A DNA stretch of 64,000 nucleotides from assembly GCA_023419605.1 (NCBI GenBank), contig JAEZXR010000130.1, forward strand, positions 124,001-188,000. The letters run 5' to 3'. The DNA comes from Bacillota bacterium. GTDB lineage: Bacteria > Bacillota > Clostridia > Acetivibrionales > JAEZXR01. The position numbers were made by a program, and so were the translations under genes. The notes under the pieces are model-generated. The model was not told where the DNA came from and did not search any database. It saw nothing but the letters and a program-made list of their open reading frames with translations. Below are positions 36,340 through 45,439 of the stretch, one piece after another (the stretch's first letter is position 1; each line of letters begins with the position of its first letter).

Positions 36340-38115
36340 GTGATTTTGAAGGTATTTCAACTTGTTTTCAGCAGGAGAAGCATCCGTTCCAAATTATTGC
36401 TTTACTTTATGCTTTTGATTCTCTTCCCCTTATCAACGCTAGGCATACTGGGGAATATGATTTACAGTAAGTCTATTGAATGCGAGGCGAATAACCATAC
36501 CGTCCAAATGATCGACCAGGTAAACAGGAATGTGGAATTTTATATTAATGATATGGAGAGTATTATATACTATTTATCGAAAGAACCTATGGTACTTCAA
36601 GTGCTTGAACTGAAAAACAGTTCCAGCCCCGAGGGGCCGCACCCGATGTCTGAGGTCAAAAGAATACTGCAAACTTTTAAGGATGCTCATCATGAAATTG
36701 CTGGAATACTCATTGCCAGTGAGAGTGATATATATGTAAGCAACGAAATGCAGAAAGTGGCCAGAGACCCGCTTTCTGGGGAGATCTGGTATAAAAGGGC
36801 TGTTGCTTCTCCCAATGAAGTTCAACTCATAAGCAAACCCATCGGCAGAAACATTTCTACAGGCTCAAATTACAACGCCGACGATATCGTGTCAGTTGTA
36901 AAAGCGATCAAGGATCCGAATACCGGTGCCTATGCCGGAGTAGTACTTATCGACATGAAACTGGATACCATTAAGAAGGCGATAGAAGATATAAAACTCG
37001 GGAAGAACGGGTTTCTTTACGTAACCGATTCCTGGGGTAATATCGTTTATGCTCCCGTAAATCCGATTGTTTACAGAGTTAAGGATGAGTGGCTGAACAG
37101 TTCGGTAAACAGCATTGTCAAAAAGATTAAAGGGAATGACTACCAGATTATTTATAAAGATTCTGATTATACAAAATGGAAAACCATCGGTGTATTTTCT
37201 CTCAAGGAGACCCTGGCAGAAGTGACCAGCATCCGAAACTATTCTTTGGTCATTGGTGCTGTTACCTTAGTCTTGGCGATTATAGCTGCTCTGTTTTTTA
37301 CTTCCTCCATAGCAAGGCCTCTGAGCAAGCTGCGGCATCTCATGAAGAAAGCCGAGGCAGGAGACCTGCATGTGCGGTTCGAGAGCAAGTACAGTGATGA
37401 GATAGGACAGCTTGGAAACAGCTTTAACAATATGATAAACGAAATCCGTAACCTCATAGAAATGGTTTATGTGGAACAAAAAAGCAAAAGAGAGGCTGAG
37501 CTGAAAACACTTCAGGCCCAAATAAAGCCCCACTTTCTTTATAACACGCTGGATACGATACAATGGATGGCACAGGAGCATGGAGTCAATGACATTGTGG
37601 AGATTATTGAGGCGTTGACACGGCTGTTCAGGATAGGACTTAGCAAGGGGAAGGAAATGATAACAGTCCGGGAGGAACTGGAACACATAAGGAGTTATCT
37701 GGTAATACAGAAGGCCCGATATGAGGATAAGCTGGAATATGAAATTAATTTTGCTCAGGAAATCCTGGGCTACAGCGTTCTAAAATTAATTTTACAGCCC
37801 CTTGTTGAAAACTCCATTTATCATGGAATCAAAGAGCGCCGGGGTGTTGGGAAAATCGTTATAACGGCCCAAAAAACGGAGAATAGCCTTGTCTTCAGTG
37901 TATCGGATAATGGAGCTGGAATGGAGGCGGCGAGACTGGCTGAAATCAATACCATGCTGGAAAACAGAAGGGTGGAGAAGGAGAGCAGCCTTGGTTACGG
38001 TATCTTTAATATAAATGAAAGGATAAAATTGTCCTTTGGAAACGACTATGGGCTAAAATACAGCAGTATCCGTGGAGAAGGAACAGCTGTTGAAATAAGA
38101 CATCCTATTCATTGA
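36340..38115 (+). CDS. YesM-like sensor histidine kinase
   Basis: A membrane sensor kinase of 591 residues. Helix 1 lies at about 15-38, an extracytoplasmic dCache-like sensor at about 40-300, helix 2 at about 305-325, HAMP at about 327-380, then the His_kinase dimerisation motif QIKPHFLYNTL with phospho-acceptor H398, and a HATPase_c domain (PLVENSIYHGI, DNGAGM, GYGIFNINERI). This type (LytS/YesM) pairs with YesN AraC-type regulators in sugar and polysaccharide sensing. GTG 36340 or TTG 36346 may start translation; GAAGGTG favours the latter. It is the first gene of a three-gene operon with the regulator and a double sugar-binding lipoprotein. Confidence 0.92.
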   Translation: MILKVFQLVFSRRSIRSKLLLYFMLLILFPLSTLGILGNMIYSKSIECEANNHTVQMIDQVNRNVEFYINDMESIIYYLSKEPMVLQVLELKNSSSPEGPHPMSEVKRILQTFKDAHHEIAGILIASESDIYVSNEMQKVARDPLSGEIWYKRAVASPNEVQLISKPIGRNISTGSNYNADDIVSVVKAIKDPNTGAYAGVVLIDMKLDTIKKAIEDIKLGKNGFLYVTDSWGNIVYAPVNPIVYRVKDEWLNSSVNSIVKKIKGNDYQIIYKDSDYTKWKTIGVFSLKETLAEVTSIRNYSLVIGAVTLVLAIIAALFFTSSIARPLSKLRHLMKKAEAGDLHVRFESKYSDEIGQLGNSFNNMINEIRNLIEMVYVEQKSKREAELKTLQAQIKPHFLYNTLDTIQWMAQEHGVNDIVEIIEALTRLFRIGLSKGKEMITVREELEHIRSYLVIQKARYEDKLEYEINFAQEILGYSVLKLILQPLVENSIYHGIKERRGVGKIVITAQKTENSLVFSVSDNGAGMEAARLAEINTMLENRRVEKESSLGYGIFNINERIKLSFGNDYGLKYSSIRGEGTAVEIRHPIH

Positions 38116-38133
38116 AAGGTAAAAGGTGGTTTT

Positions 38134-39348
38134 ATGTGGAAGGTTCTTATTGCCGATGATGAGCCTAAAATTCGTAGAGGATTACGGAATTCCGTTTATT
38201 GGAATGAACTGGATATGGAAGTGGTGGGGGAAGCGGAAGATGGTGAAGTTGCCCTCGCGATGGCAAAAAAACTGCAGCCGGATATTTTACTGGTTGATAT
38301 TTGCATGCCCTTTCTCAGCGGGCTGCAGTTGATTGAGCGGATTAACAGCATATTGACTGGCTGTATTATTATTGTCGTCACGGGACACGATGAATTTTCA
38401 TACGCTCAACAGGCCTTAAAATTAAGGGTGTTTGATTATATTTTAAAACCTGTATCGAGAGAACAGTTACGGTCTGTGCTTGACAAAGCCAGGGAAGAGC
38501 TGATGAATTGCAGTGCCAGGAATAAATACCTGAAGTGGGCCAGCACTCAGCTTAAGCGGAATTTGCCTTTTATCAGAGAACTTTTCATGAATGGCTGGGT
38601 CAATGGACATAAGACCGATAAGGAAATCCATGAACAAATAAATTTTTTGGGACTTACCTTCGATGAAAACTCGGGAATGCTGGTTGTAAAAGTTCTTGAA
38701 AGGCTTAGCAAGGATGAACTGTTAAAGGAATGGGACCACCACCTGCTGCTCTTCGCCGCTCAAAATATAGTAGAGGAACTTCTGGAGCAATGGCAGCCCA
38801 ATGTTGTATTCAGAGATAACAAGGATAATATCGTGGCTATAACTCCGGTAAAGCAGGCTTCCGAATGGATGGGGTTGGAGATGTTGATCCAGGCAGCTGT
38901 GGAGAAATATTTGAAGCAGGTGGCGATCGTCTGCCAGATGGAGATTGATGGAGGCATTTTGAACGCCCCACGCGTCTATGAAAATCTCATGACTGAAATA
39001 AATGAAAGGGGAAGCTGTTCACCTGTGGTTTTGCTTGCAAAAAAGTACATTGAAACGAACTATTACAGGGAAGATTTGACCCTGGAAGATGTTGCGCAGA
39101 ATGTGCAAATAAGTCCTACCTATCTAAGCAGGCTGCTGAAACAGGAGATCGGGGCTACCTTCATTGATTATTTAACCCAGGTGAGGGTAAAACGGGCGAC
39201 ACAGCTGATGAATGACCCTGCCGTAAAGGTATATGAGGTTGCTAAAAGTGTGGGCTACAACAGTCAGCATTATTTTAGCACGGCTTTTAAAAAAGTACTC
39301 GGTATATCACCGGTAGAATACAGAAAAGGTGGAAAGGGAAACGGATGA
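38134..39348 (+). CDS. YesN-like response regulator with AraC DNA-binding domain
   Basis: A transcription regulator of 404 residues. The receiver domain (about 1-120) has phospho-acceptor D55 in ILLVDICMP, acidic D9-D10 in IADDEP and K in FDYILKPVS. A variable middle region (about 130-290) resembles YesN linkers. The C-terminal AraC double helix-turn-helix (about 300-400) includes LEDVAQNVQISPTYLSRLLKQE and VYEVAKSVGYNSQHYFSTAFKK. Its stop overlaps the ATG of the next gene (ATGA), so translation is coupled. Likely target: the ABC transporter genes downstream, by position. Confidence 0.92.
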   Translation: MWKVLIADDEPKIRRGLRNSVYWNELDMEVVGEAEDGEVALAMAKKLQPDILLVDICMPFLSGLQLIERINSILTGCIIIVVTGHDEFSYAQQALKLRVFDYILKPVSREQLRSVLDKAREELMNCSARNKYLKWASTQLKRNLPFIRELFMNGWVNGHKTDKEIHEQINFLGLTFDENSGMLVVKVLERLSKDELLKEWDHHLLLFAAQNIVEELLEQWQPNVVFRDNKDNIVAITPVKQASEWMGLEMLIQAAVEKYLKQVAIVCQMEIDGGILNAPRVYENLMTEINERGSCSPVVLLAKKYIETNYYREDLTLEDVAQNVQISPTYLSRLLKQEIGATFIDYLTQVRVKRATQLMNDPAVKVYEVAKSVGYNSQHYFSTAFKKVLGISPVEYRKGGKGNG

Positions 39349-41207
39349 AAAAGTTTGCAGATACTGTTTTTTTCGCCGCGCTTATGGTTCTTTTATTCCT
39401 ATTGACGGCATGCCAGGGCTGGGGTGAGAAGACAAAAAATGACGGCCAGGTAAAGTTTTTGATCGGTATGTCTCAGGCGAATTTGATTGAACCCTGGCGT
39501 ATAAAAATGAATGAGGAGATCCTGGAGGAGTCGGCTAAATATAAGGATGTAAAAGTCATCTTTACGGATGCCGCCCAGAGCAGCGCCAAACAGGTTAGAG
39601 ACGTTGAAGAATTGCTGCAGGAAGGGATCGACCTGCTGATTATCTCCCTCAACGATTCCGCAGCTCTGACGCCTGTTGTTACGAAAGCCTATGAAAGTAT
39701 ACCTGTAATCGTACTGGACAGAGCGGTTGAAGGGTATGACTATACATTATACATAGGCCCCGACAATAAACTTATAGGAAAACAGGCCGGTAAATTCGTA
39801 TCGGATTTGCTGCGTGACAGAGGGGGAAATGTGGTGGAAATCCAGGGCCTTTCAGGATCACCTCCGGTGAAGCTGAGAAGCGAAGGCTTCCAGGAAGCCA
39901 TTGGACAGGGGAACATAAAGGTGATAGACAGGATTACGGCAGATTGGCAAAGGGATAAAGCGGAGGACGCGCTACGAAGTTTTATTAAAGTTTATCCTCA
40001 AATAAATGTTATTTTTGCGCAAAATGATGCCATGGCGCTAGGAGTATATAAGGCCTTGGACGGCTTGAATATTCAGGGGATAAAAATCATAGGCATTGAC
40101 GGTTTGCAGGGAGCAAACGGGGGATTGCAGCTGGTAAAGGAAGGAATACTGGAGGGTACGTTTAAATGCCCCACGGGGGGCAAGCAGGCAGTGCAGTATG
40201 CCATGGATATACTGCGTCATGAACGGGGAATCCCGAAGAAAATCATTCTGCGAAGTGACAAAATAACAAGGGAAAACGTAGACAGTTATTTAAAGCAGGA
40301 GGGTAAACCTAAAAAGAATGCAGAGGGAAGGAAGCCTGTTCTGGGATTTGCCCAGGTTGGAAATGAGAGCATGTGGAGGGTGGCAAACTCCGAATCAATC
40401 CGAACGGCAGCAAAGGAAGCAGGCATTGATCTGAAGTTTGAAAATGCAGAAGGCAGCCAGCAGAAGCAGATGAATATCCTGCGCTCCTTTATATTGCAAA
40501 AGGTGGATGTGATAGCATTTTCTCCTTTGGTAGAGACGGGATGGGATGAAGTGCTGAAAGAGGCGAGAGATGCGGGAATTCCGGTCATTTGCTCGGATCG
40601 GGGAGTCAAAGTGGAGGATGATACCCTTTATACTACTTTTATTGGGTCGGATTTTGTCGAAGAAGGGAGAAGGGCTGCCCGATGGCTTATAGAAAAGCTG
40701 AAGGACAGAGATAAAGTCAATATTGTCGAACTGGAGGGGACCGTAGGTTCAGCTCCGGCAGTAGACAGAAAGGCAGGCTTTAAAGAGGTTATTAAGGAGA
40801 ATGGCAAGTTTACGGTTATGGAAGCCCAATCCGGAAATTTTACTTTTGAAGAAGGCAAGGCTGTTATGGACAAAATCTTAAAGTATCATGGAAGGAATAT
40901 CAATGCAGTCTACGCCCACAATGACGATATGGCCTTCGGTGCCATCGAGGCGATTGAAGAATATGGGCTGCGGCCGGGCAAGGATATCATTATAGTATCG
41001 ACAGACGGCGTAAAAAGGGCCTTTCGGGAAATGGCCGCAGGAAAGATGAACTGTACGGTAGAATGTAATCCATTGTTAGGACCTCAGCTTATGAAAGCAG
41101 TAAAGGATTATATGGAGGGCAAAGACCTTCCCGTAAAAATTATAACCAGTGAGGAAGTATTTTCCGAGGAAACAGCGAAAAGGGAATTGCCGAACCGTAA
41201 ATACTAG
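39345..41207 (+). CDS. Lipoprotein with two fused sugar-binding (type 1 PBP) domains
   Basis: A membrane-anchored lipoprotein of 620 residues. The signal peptide ends in the lipobox LLTAC (Cys about 23). Two periplasmic-binding-protein type 1 domains follow in tandem, about 38-325 and 328-620. Domain 2 is closely related to the single-domain binding protein encoded at 41686 (shared QKVDVI, IGSDFVEEG, AVYAHNDDMAFGAIEAIEEYG and NCTVECNPLLGPQ motifs). Domain 1 is more distant (AQNDAMALGVYKAL). Ordinary sugar-binding proteins have a single domain, about half this length. Translationally coupled to the YesN-like regulator, it probably presents ligand to the kinase as a third component and is not mainly a transporter part. 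A strong terminator follows. Confidence 0.85.
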   Translation: MKKFADTVFFAALMVLLFLLTACQGWGEKTKNDGQVKFLIGMSQANLIEPWRIKMNEEILEESAKYKDVKVIFTDAAQSSAKQVRDVEELLQEGIDLLIISLNDSAALTPVVTKAYESIPVIVLDRAVEGYDYTLYIGPDNKLIGKQAGKFVSDLLRDRGGNVVEIQGLSGSPPVKLRSEGFQEAIGQGNIKVIDRITADWQRDKAEDALRSFIKVYPQINVIFAQNDAMALGVYKALDGLNIQGIKIIGIDGLQGANGGLQLVKEGILEGTFKCPTGGKQAVQYAMDILRHERGIPKKIILRSDKITRENVDSYLKQEGKPKKNAEGRKPVLGFAQVGNESMWRVANSESIRTAAKEAGIDLKFENAEGSQQKQMNILRSFILQKVDVIAFSPLVETGWDEVLKEARDAGIPVICSDRGVKVEDDTLYTTFIGSDFVEEGRRAARWLIEKLKDRDKVNIVELEGTVGSAPAVDRKAGFKEVIKENGKFTVMEAQSGNFTFEEGKAVMDKILKYHGRNINAVYAHNDDMAFGAIEAIEEYGLRPGKDIIIVSTDGVKRAFREMAAGKMNCTVECNPLLGPQLMKAVKDYMEGKDLPVKIITSEEVFSEETAKRELPNRKY

Positions 41208-41232
41208 ATGGCAGCATCGAAAACAATACAAC

Positions 41233-41273
41233 AAAAATGGCATTCTACATAATGTAGAGTGTCATTTTGTTGT
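41233..41273 (+). terminator. Terminator after the two-component operon
   Basis: AAAATGGCATTCTACAT pairs along its length with ATGTAGAGTGTCATTTT, followed by GTTGT. Confidence 0.75.
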
Positions 41274-41449
41274 ATATGCGGCATTGTATCCAATTTCCGG
41301 AGCAATAGCTTTGGTCTTGCAAATCATTAAGAAGTCACCCGAAAATTTGATGAATGGGTTTGGATTTTGCAGAAAAGTATACAAAATTGCGGATTATTCT
41401 AAATACTTACGATACCTGATGACCTATAATCTATATACGACAGGAGTGG

Positions 41450-41613
41450 CAACTGCTGATTTAGGGTGCATAGAGACAACGGTTTTTTGGGGATCTGTGC
41501 TTTCAGAATCAGCTATATACAATCGGATTGGTAACTGCTGATTTGAGCCTCGTACAGCCAACGGTTCTGGGGCTTTATGAGGCTCAAATCAGCTAAGTTC
41601 CATCCGGATTTGT
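41450..41613. repeat. Tandem pair of ~82-bp hairpin repeats
   Basis: Copy 1 (41450-41531) and copy 2 (41532-41613) share AACTGCTGATTT near the left, CAACGGTT near the middle, AATCAGCTA near the right and CGGATT at the end. In copy 2 GCTGATTTGAGCCTC (41537-41551) and GAGGCTCAAATCAGC (41579-41593) form a perfect 15-bp stem; copy 1 has a decayed stem. A right-arm fragment recurs at 26551-26576. It resembles a short interspersed palindromic repeat. Confidence 0.7.
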
Positions 41614-41685
41614 ATAAGTTTCATCCTGGTTTGCATCGTTGTAGTTTGAAGGACTGCAACTAAAAATTATAGAGGAGGAAGGTTT

Positions 41686-42699
41686 ATGAAGGTAAGAAAA
41701 ATCATTACGACACTGGTGGTATCTTCGATGATGTTCTCATTGGCAGCCTGCGGAAAGGGAGCAGCTACGGAAGCGCCGAAGGCCATTGAGACTCCTAAAG
41801 CCAGCGAAGCACCAAAAACAGATACGAAAAAGAAACTGGTAGTTGGATTTGCGCAGGTAGGCGCTGAAAGTGGGTGGAGAAGTGCAGAGACGCAATCCAT
41901 AAAAGACGAAGCCGCGAAGCGAGGGGTTGACCTTAAGTTCTCTGATGCCCAGCAGAAACAGGAAAACCAGATTAAGGCGATTCGGTCCTTTATTCAGCAA
42001 AAGGTGGATGTGATCGGTCTGGCACCGGTGGTTGACACCGGTTGGGAAACCGTTTTTAAAGAAGCAAAAGATGCTGGAATTCCGGTGGTATTGGTTGACC
42101 GGAATGCTACAGGGGTAGATGATTTCTGGGCAACCTTTATCGGCTCCGATTTTATAGAAGAAGGTAAAAACGCTTGTATAGAACTGGCAAAGGCGATGGG
42201 AGACAAAGGAAATATAGTAGAACTCCAGGGAACTGTCGGTGCTTCGGCCGCCACAAAACGCCAGGAAGGTTTCATGGCAGAAATCAAGAACCATCCCAAC
42301 ATGAAGGTGATCAAAACTCAATCCGGCGACTTTACCCGTGCAAAGGGCAAGGAAGTAATGGAATCCTTCCTGAAGTCGGATGGAAAGAATATTCAGGGCG
42401 TGTATGCCCACAACGACGATATGGCTCTCGGAGCGATCCAGGCCATTGAAGAAGCCGGTCTAAAGCCGGGGGTGGATATCAAGATCGTTTCCATCGATGG
42501 CGTGAAAGGCGCCTTTGAAGCTATGGCTGCCGGAAAGATGAATTGTACGGTAGAGTGTAACCCCTTGCTTGGACCGCAATTTTTCGATGCTTGTGAAGCA
42601 CTGGCCAAAGGGGAAAAGGTTGAAAAATGGATTAAATCCAAAGAAGGGATTTTCCCGCAGGATAAAGCAAAGGAAGCTTTGCCCACCCGCCAATATTAA
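41686..42699 (+). CDS. Sugar ABC transporter substrate-binding lipoprotein (YtfQ-like)
   Basis: A lipoprotein of 337 residues with lipobox SLAAC (Cys about 21) and an Ala/Pro/Thr-rich tether, then a type 1 periplasmic-binding fold (about 48-335). Motifs such as VVGFAQVGAESGWR, AHNDDMALGAIQAIEEAG and NCTVECNPLLGPQFF match the YtfQ galactofuranose-binding group. It is followed by an ATPase and two permeases, the arrangement of E. coli ytfQRT-yjfF. Ligand could be a furanose sugar (galactofuranose or arabinofuranose); the GH127 gene next to the operon supports a furanose by inference. A perfect palindrome separates this gene from the ATPase gene and may set its higher expression. Confidence 0.88.
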   Translation: MKVRKIITTLVVSSMMFSLAACGKGAATEAPKAIETPKASEAPKTDTKKKLVVGFAQVGAESGWRSAETQSIKDEAAKRGVDLKFSDAQQKQENQIKAIRSFIQQKVDVIGLAPVVDTGWETVFKEAKDAGIPVVLVDRNATGVDDFWATFIGSDFIEEGKNACIELAKAMGDKGNIVELQGTVGASAATKRQEGFMAEIKNHPNMKVIKTQSGDFTRAKGKEVMESFLKSDGKNIQGVYAHNDDMALGAIQAIEEAGLKPGVDIKIVSIDGVKGAFEAMAAGKMNCTVECNPLLGPQFFDACEALAKGEKVEKWIKSKEGIFPQDKAKEALPTRQY

Positions 42700-42780
42700 T
42701 TTTAACAACTTTTCTTGGCATTGCTATTGAATTGTTGATTCTAAGAAATCATCCCAGTCCCTTGCAGCAGGGGCGGTATA

Positions 42781-42806
42781 TGCAGGACCTCTGCAGAGGT
42801 CCTGCA
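42781..42806. promoter_or_regulatory. 26-nt perfect palindrome between binding protein and ATPase genes
   Basis: TGCAGGACCTCTG and its exact complement meet at the centre of 42781-42806. It is followed by GGGGGGATTTTATTT. Probably an mRNA-stabilising or partial terminator hairpin giving more binding protein than membrane components. Confidence 0.75.
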
Positions 42807-42866
42807 GGGGGGATTTTATTTGATGAGAAGAAATCATAAACAAAATGAATGGGGGAGAAGTCTTCT

Positions 42867-44387
42867 ATGAGTGAAAAGGATGCAATTTTAGAGATGCGAG
42901 GAATTTGCAAGACTTTCCCGGGTGTTAAGGCACTGACAAATGTTGACTTTCAACTTAGGGCGGGAGAAATTCATGCCCTTATGGGTGAAAACGGAGCCGG
43001 AAAATCTACATTGATAAAGGTTTTGACCGGCGTTGAAAAGCTGGACAGAGGAGAAATCCTCCTGGACGGGAATCCGATTCTTGCCAAAGCCCCGCAGCAT
43101 GCACAAGAGCTGGGTATAAGTACGGTGTACCAGGAGGTGAACCTTTGCCCGAATCTTTCGGTTGCAGAAAACTTTTTTATCGGCCGTGAGCCTGTCCGCT
43201 TTGGAAAGATAAACTGGAAAGCCATTCATAAAAGAGCCGGGCAGGCACTTGCCAGGCTCAACCTGGATATTGATGTAACGCAAAGGCTGGACCGCTATTC
43301 CGTAGCCGTACAACAAATGGTTGCCATTGCGCGGGCCGTAGATTTCTCTGCAAAAGTGCTGATATTGGATGAGCCTACCTCAAGTTTGGATAAAAATGAG
43401 GTCGAGAAGCTGTTCGATGTCATGAGAAAGCTGAAGAAGGAAGGAATCGGCATTGTATTTGTAACACATTTTCTTGACCAGGTTTATGCGGTCAGTGACC
43501 GTATTACAGTACTCAGAAATGGTGAATTGGTGGGAGCGTATGAAGTTGCTTCTCTTCCAAAGGTACAGCTGGTGGCAAAAATGATAGGCAAAGATTTGGA
43601 TGTGCTTTCAAATTTTAAAAAAGAAACGAGTGCTGCCTCCGATACGGATAAGGATCGAACTTTCTTAAGTGCGAAAGGTACAGGTCATGCAGGGACAATC
43701 GATCCCTTTGACCTTGAAATAAATAAAGGGGAAGTTCTCGGTTTGGCGGGACTTCTGGGCGCCGGGCGTACTGAAGCAGCAAGGGTTATTTTCGGGATCG
43801 ATAAGGCTGACAGCGGTGAAATAAGGATTCGAGGCAAAAAAACATCATTATCCTCTCCAAGGGCGGCCATTAAGAATGGCATAGCACTTTGTCCGGAAAA
43901 CAGAAAGACAGAGGGAATTATTGGTGATCTGACGGTAAGGGAAAATATTATCCTTGCATTGCAGGCGAAGAAAGGGATTGCGAAGTACTTAACCCGGAAA
44001 GAGCAGGAAAAGATCGCTGACGGATATGTCACACTACTCCGGATAAAGACTGCCGGTACTGAGCAGCTGGTAAAGAATTTGAGTGGTGGAAACCAACAAA
44101 AAGTAATTCTGGCAAGGTGGCTTGCCACAAATCCCGACTTGCTGATCCTTGACGAGCCAACGCGCGGGATCGACATCGGTACCAAGACTGAAATACAAAA
44201 ACTGATCATGGAACTTTCTAAAAAAGGATTGGCGGTACTGTTTATTTCCTCTGAACTGGATGAATCGCTGCGATGCTGCATCCGTATGGCTATTTTCAGA
44301 GACCGGGTAAAAATTGCAGAGCTATCCGGGGATGACTTGACGGATCATACTGTGATGAAGACCATCGCAGGGGAGGCACAAGGATGA
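42867..44387 (+). CDS. Sugar ABC transporter ATP-binding protein (two ABC domains, YtfR/MglA-like)
   Basis: A cytoplasmic ATPase of 506 residues with two ABC domains in tandem. Domain 1 has Walker A GENGAGKST and Walker B LILDEPTSSLD. Domain 2 has the degenerate Walker A GLLGAGRTEAA typical of this family, the intact signature LSGGNQQKV and Walker B LLILDEPTRGID. It energises uptake through the two permeases encoded next. ATG 42867 is chosen (GGGGGAG 9 nt upstream); the open frame begins at 42849. Its stop overlaps the ATG of the first permease (ATGA). Confidence 0.93.
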   Translation: MSEKDAILEMRGICKTFPGVKALTNVDFQLRAGEIHALMGENGAGKSTLIKVLTGVEKLDRGEILLDGNPILAKAPQHAQELGISTVYQEVNLCPNLSVAENFFIGREPVRFGKINWKAIHKRAGQALARLNLDIDVTQRLDRYSVAVQQMVAIARAVDFSAKVLILDEPTSSLDKNEVEKLFDVMRKLKKEGIGIVFVTHFLDQVYAVSDRITVLRNGELVGAYEVASLPKVQLVAKMIGKDLDVLSNFKKETSAASDTDKDRTFLSAKGTGHAGTIDPFDLEINKGEVLGLAGLLGAGRTEAARVIFGIDKADSGEIRIRGKKTSLSSPRAAIKNGIALCPENRKTEGIIGDLTVRENIILALQAKKGIAKYLTRKEQEKIADGYVTLLRIKTAGTEQLVKNLSGGNQQKVILARWLATNPDLLILDEPTRGIDIGTKTEIQKLIMELSKKGLAVLFISSELDESLRCCIRMAIFRDRVKIAELSGDDLTDHTVMKTIAGEAQG

Positions 44388-45439
44388 AGAATTTTAAGGA
44401 CAAGGTAAAGCAAATCACAAAAAAACGGTTGTTTTGGCCTATTCTGGTGCTGTTGATGGTGTTGATTTTTGATATGGTTTTTATCGAAGGGTTTTTACGT
44501 ATTGAAATGAAGAACGGAAACCTCTATGGGAGAATCATTGATATCGTCAACCGGGCATCTTCCCTGGCGATTCTTGCAGTTGGAATGACACTGGTCATTG
44601 CCACCGGCGGCATCGATATTTCGGTAGGGTCGGTTGTAGCTATTTCGGGAGCCATCGTAGTTCAACTACTGGGAGTAGGTGAAACAGCGAATACGCCCTT
44701 TTTTATCTGTATCCTCCTTGCATTGGTTGTTTCAACGGTGTTTGGGATGTGGAACGGACTTCTTGTGGCAAAGATCGGTGTACAACCTGTTGTGGCAACC
44801 CTGATACTCATGGTGGCAGGCAGAGGAATTGCCCAGTTGATCACCAACGGGCAAATTCCAACAACCCAGCACAAGCCCTTTAGTTATATTGCAGGCTTTC
44901 TGCCAGGGCTGCCCCTACCCTTCTCCATTTTCATTGTAGCTGCAGTGCTGGTGATTGCAGGCCTGGTCATCAAGAAAACAGCACTGGGGCTGTTGATTGA
45001 ATCCGTCGGTGTAAATCCTACAGCCAGCAAATTTGCCGGTATCGCTGTGCAGCGGGTAGTGTTCCTTACCTATGCAATCAGCGGCTTGTGCGCAGGTATT
45101 GCGGGATTGATGATCAGCTCCATGATAAAGGCTGCAGATAGCAATAATGCAGGGTATTTGATCGAGATGGATGCCATTCTTGCCGTTGCGATCGGAGGAA
45201 ATTCTACCAGGGGAGGGCGGTTTTCCATAGCGGCGAGCGTTGTCGGTGCCCTGGTCATCCAGTGTCTTACAACTACTTTATACGCTTTGGGAGTCTCACC
45301 CCAGGTCCTGCCTGTGGTAAAAGCCCTTGTTGTTGCGGCAATATGCCTGATGCAATCAGAAGCCTTCCACCGGATGATATCCGGCATATTTAAAAGGAAT
45401 AGGGGGTTACACCATGAAAAAGCTGTTGCTAAATTCTAA
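44384..45439 (+). CDS. Sugar ABC transporter permease 1 (YtfT-like)
   Basis: An inner-membrane permease of 351 residues in the BPD_transp_2 family (ribose/galactofuranose type) with about nine helices. The motif ATGGIDISVGSVVAISGA near residue 70 and GGNSTRGGRFSIAASVVGALVIQ near residue 270 are the conserved loops of the family. It overlaps the ATPase gene by 4 nt and the next permease gene by 26 nt, so all are co-translated. Presence of two different permeases argues for a YtfT/YjfF heterodimer as opposed to an RbsC-type homodimer. Confidence 0.92.
   Translation: MKNFKDKVKQITKKRLFWPILVLLMVLIFDMVFIEGFLRIEMKNGNLYGRIIDIVNRASSLAILAVGMTLVIATGGIDISVGSVVAISGAIVVQLLGVGETANTPFFICILLALVVSTVFGMWNGLLVAKIGVQPVVATLILMVAGRGIAQLITNGQIPTTQHKPFSYIAGFLPGLPLPFSIFIVAAVLVIAGLVIKKTALGLLIESVGVNPTASKFAGIAVQRVVFLTYAISGLCAGIAGLMISSMIKAADSNNAGYLIEMDAILAVAIGGNSTRGGRFSIAASVVGALVIQCLTTTLYALGVSPQVLPVVKALVVAAICLMQSEAFHRMISGIFKRNRGLHHEKAVAKF

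Larger units (their letters stand above)
41208..41685. other. Intergenic region between sensor operon and ABC transporter operon
   Basis: It holds a terminator hairpin (41233-41273) and a tandem pair of imperfect hairpin repeats (41450-41613). A 130-codon frame starting inside the upstream gene crosses both and looks spurious. The ribosome site GAGGAGG lies at 41672-41680. Confidence 0.6.

Noticed and set aside
41149..41541. 130-codon frame crossing the end of the double binding protein gene
   Set aside because: It starts inside the upstream gene, runs through a terminator and the hairpin repeats, and has no ribosome site or domain.
41737..42411. 224-codon minus-strand frame opposite the sugar-binding protein gene
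   Set aside because: It is antisense to a well-supported gene and has low-complexity Phe/Ser-rich sequence.
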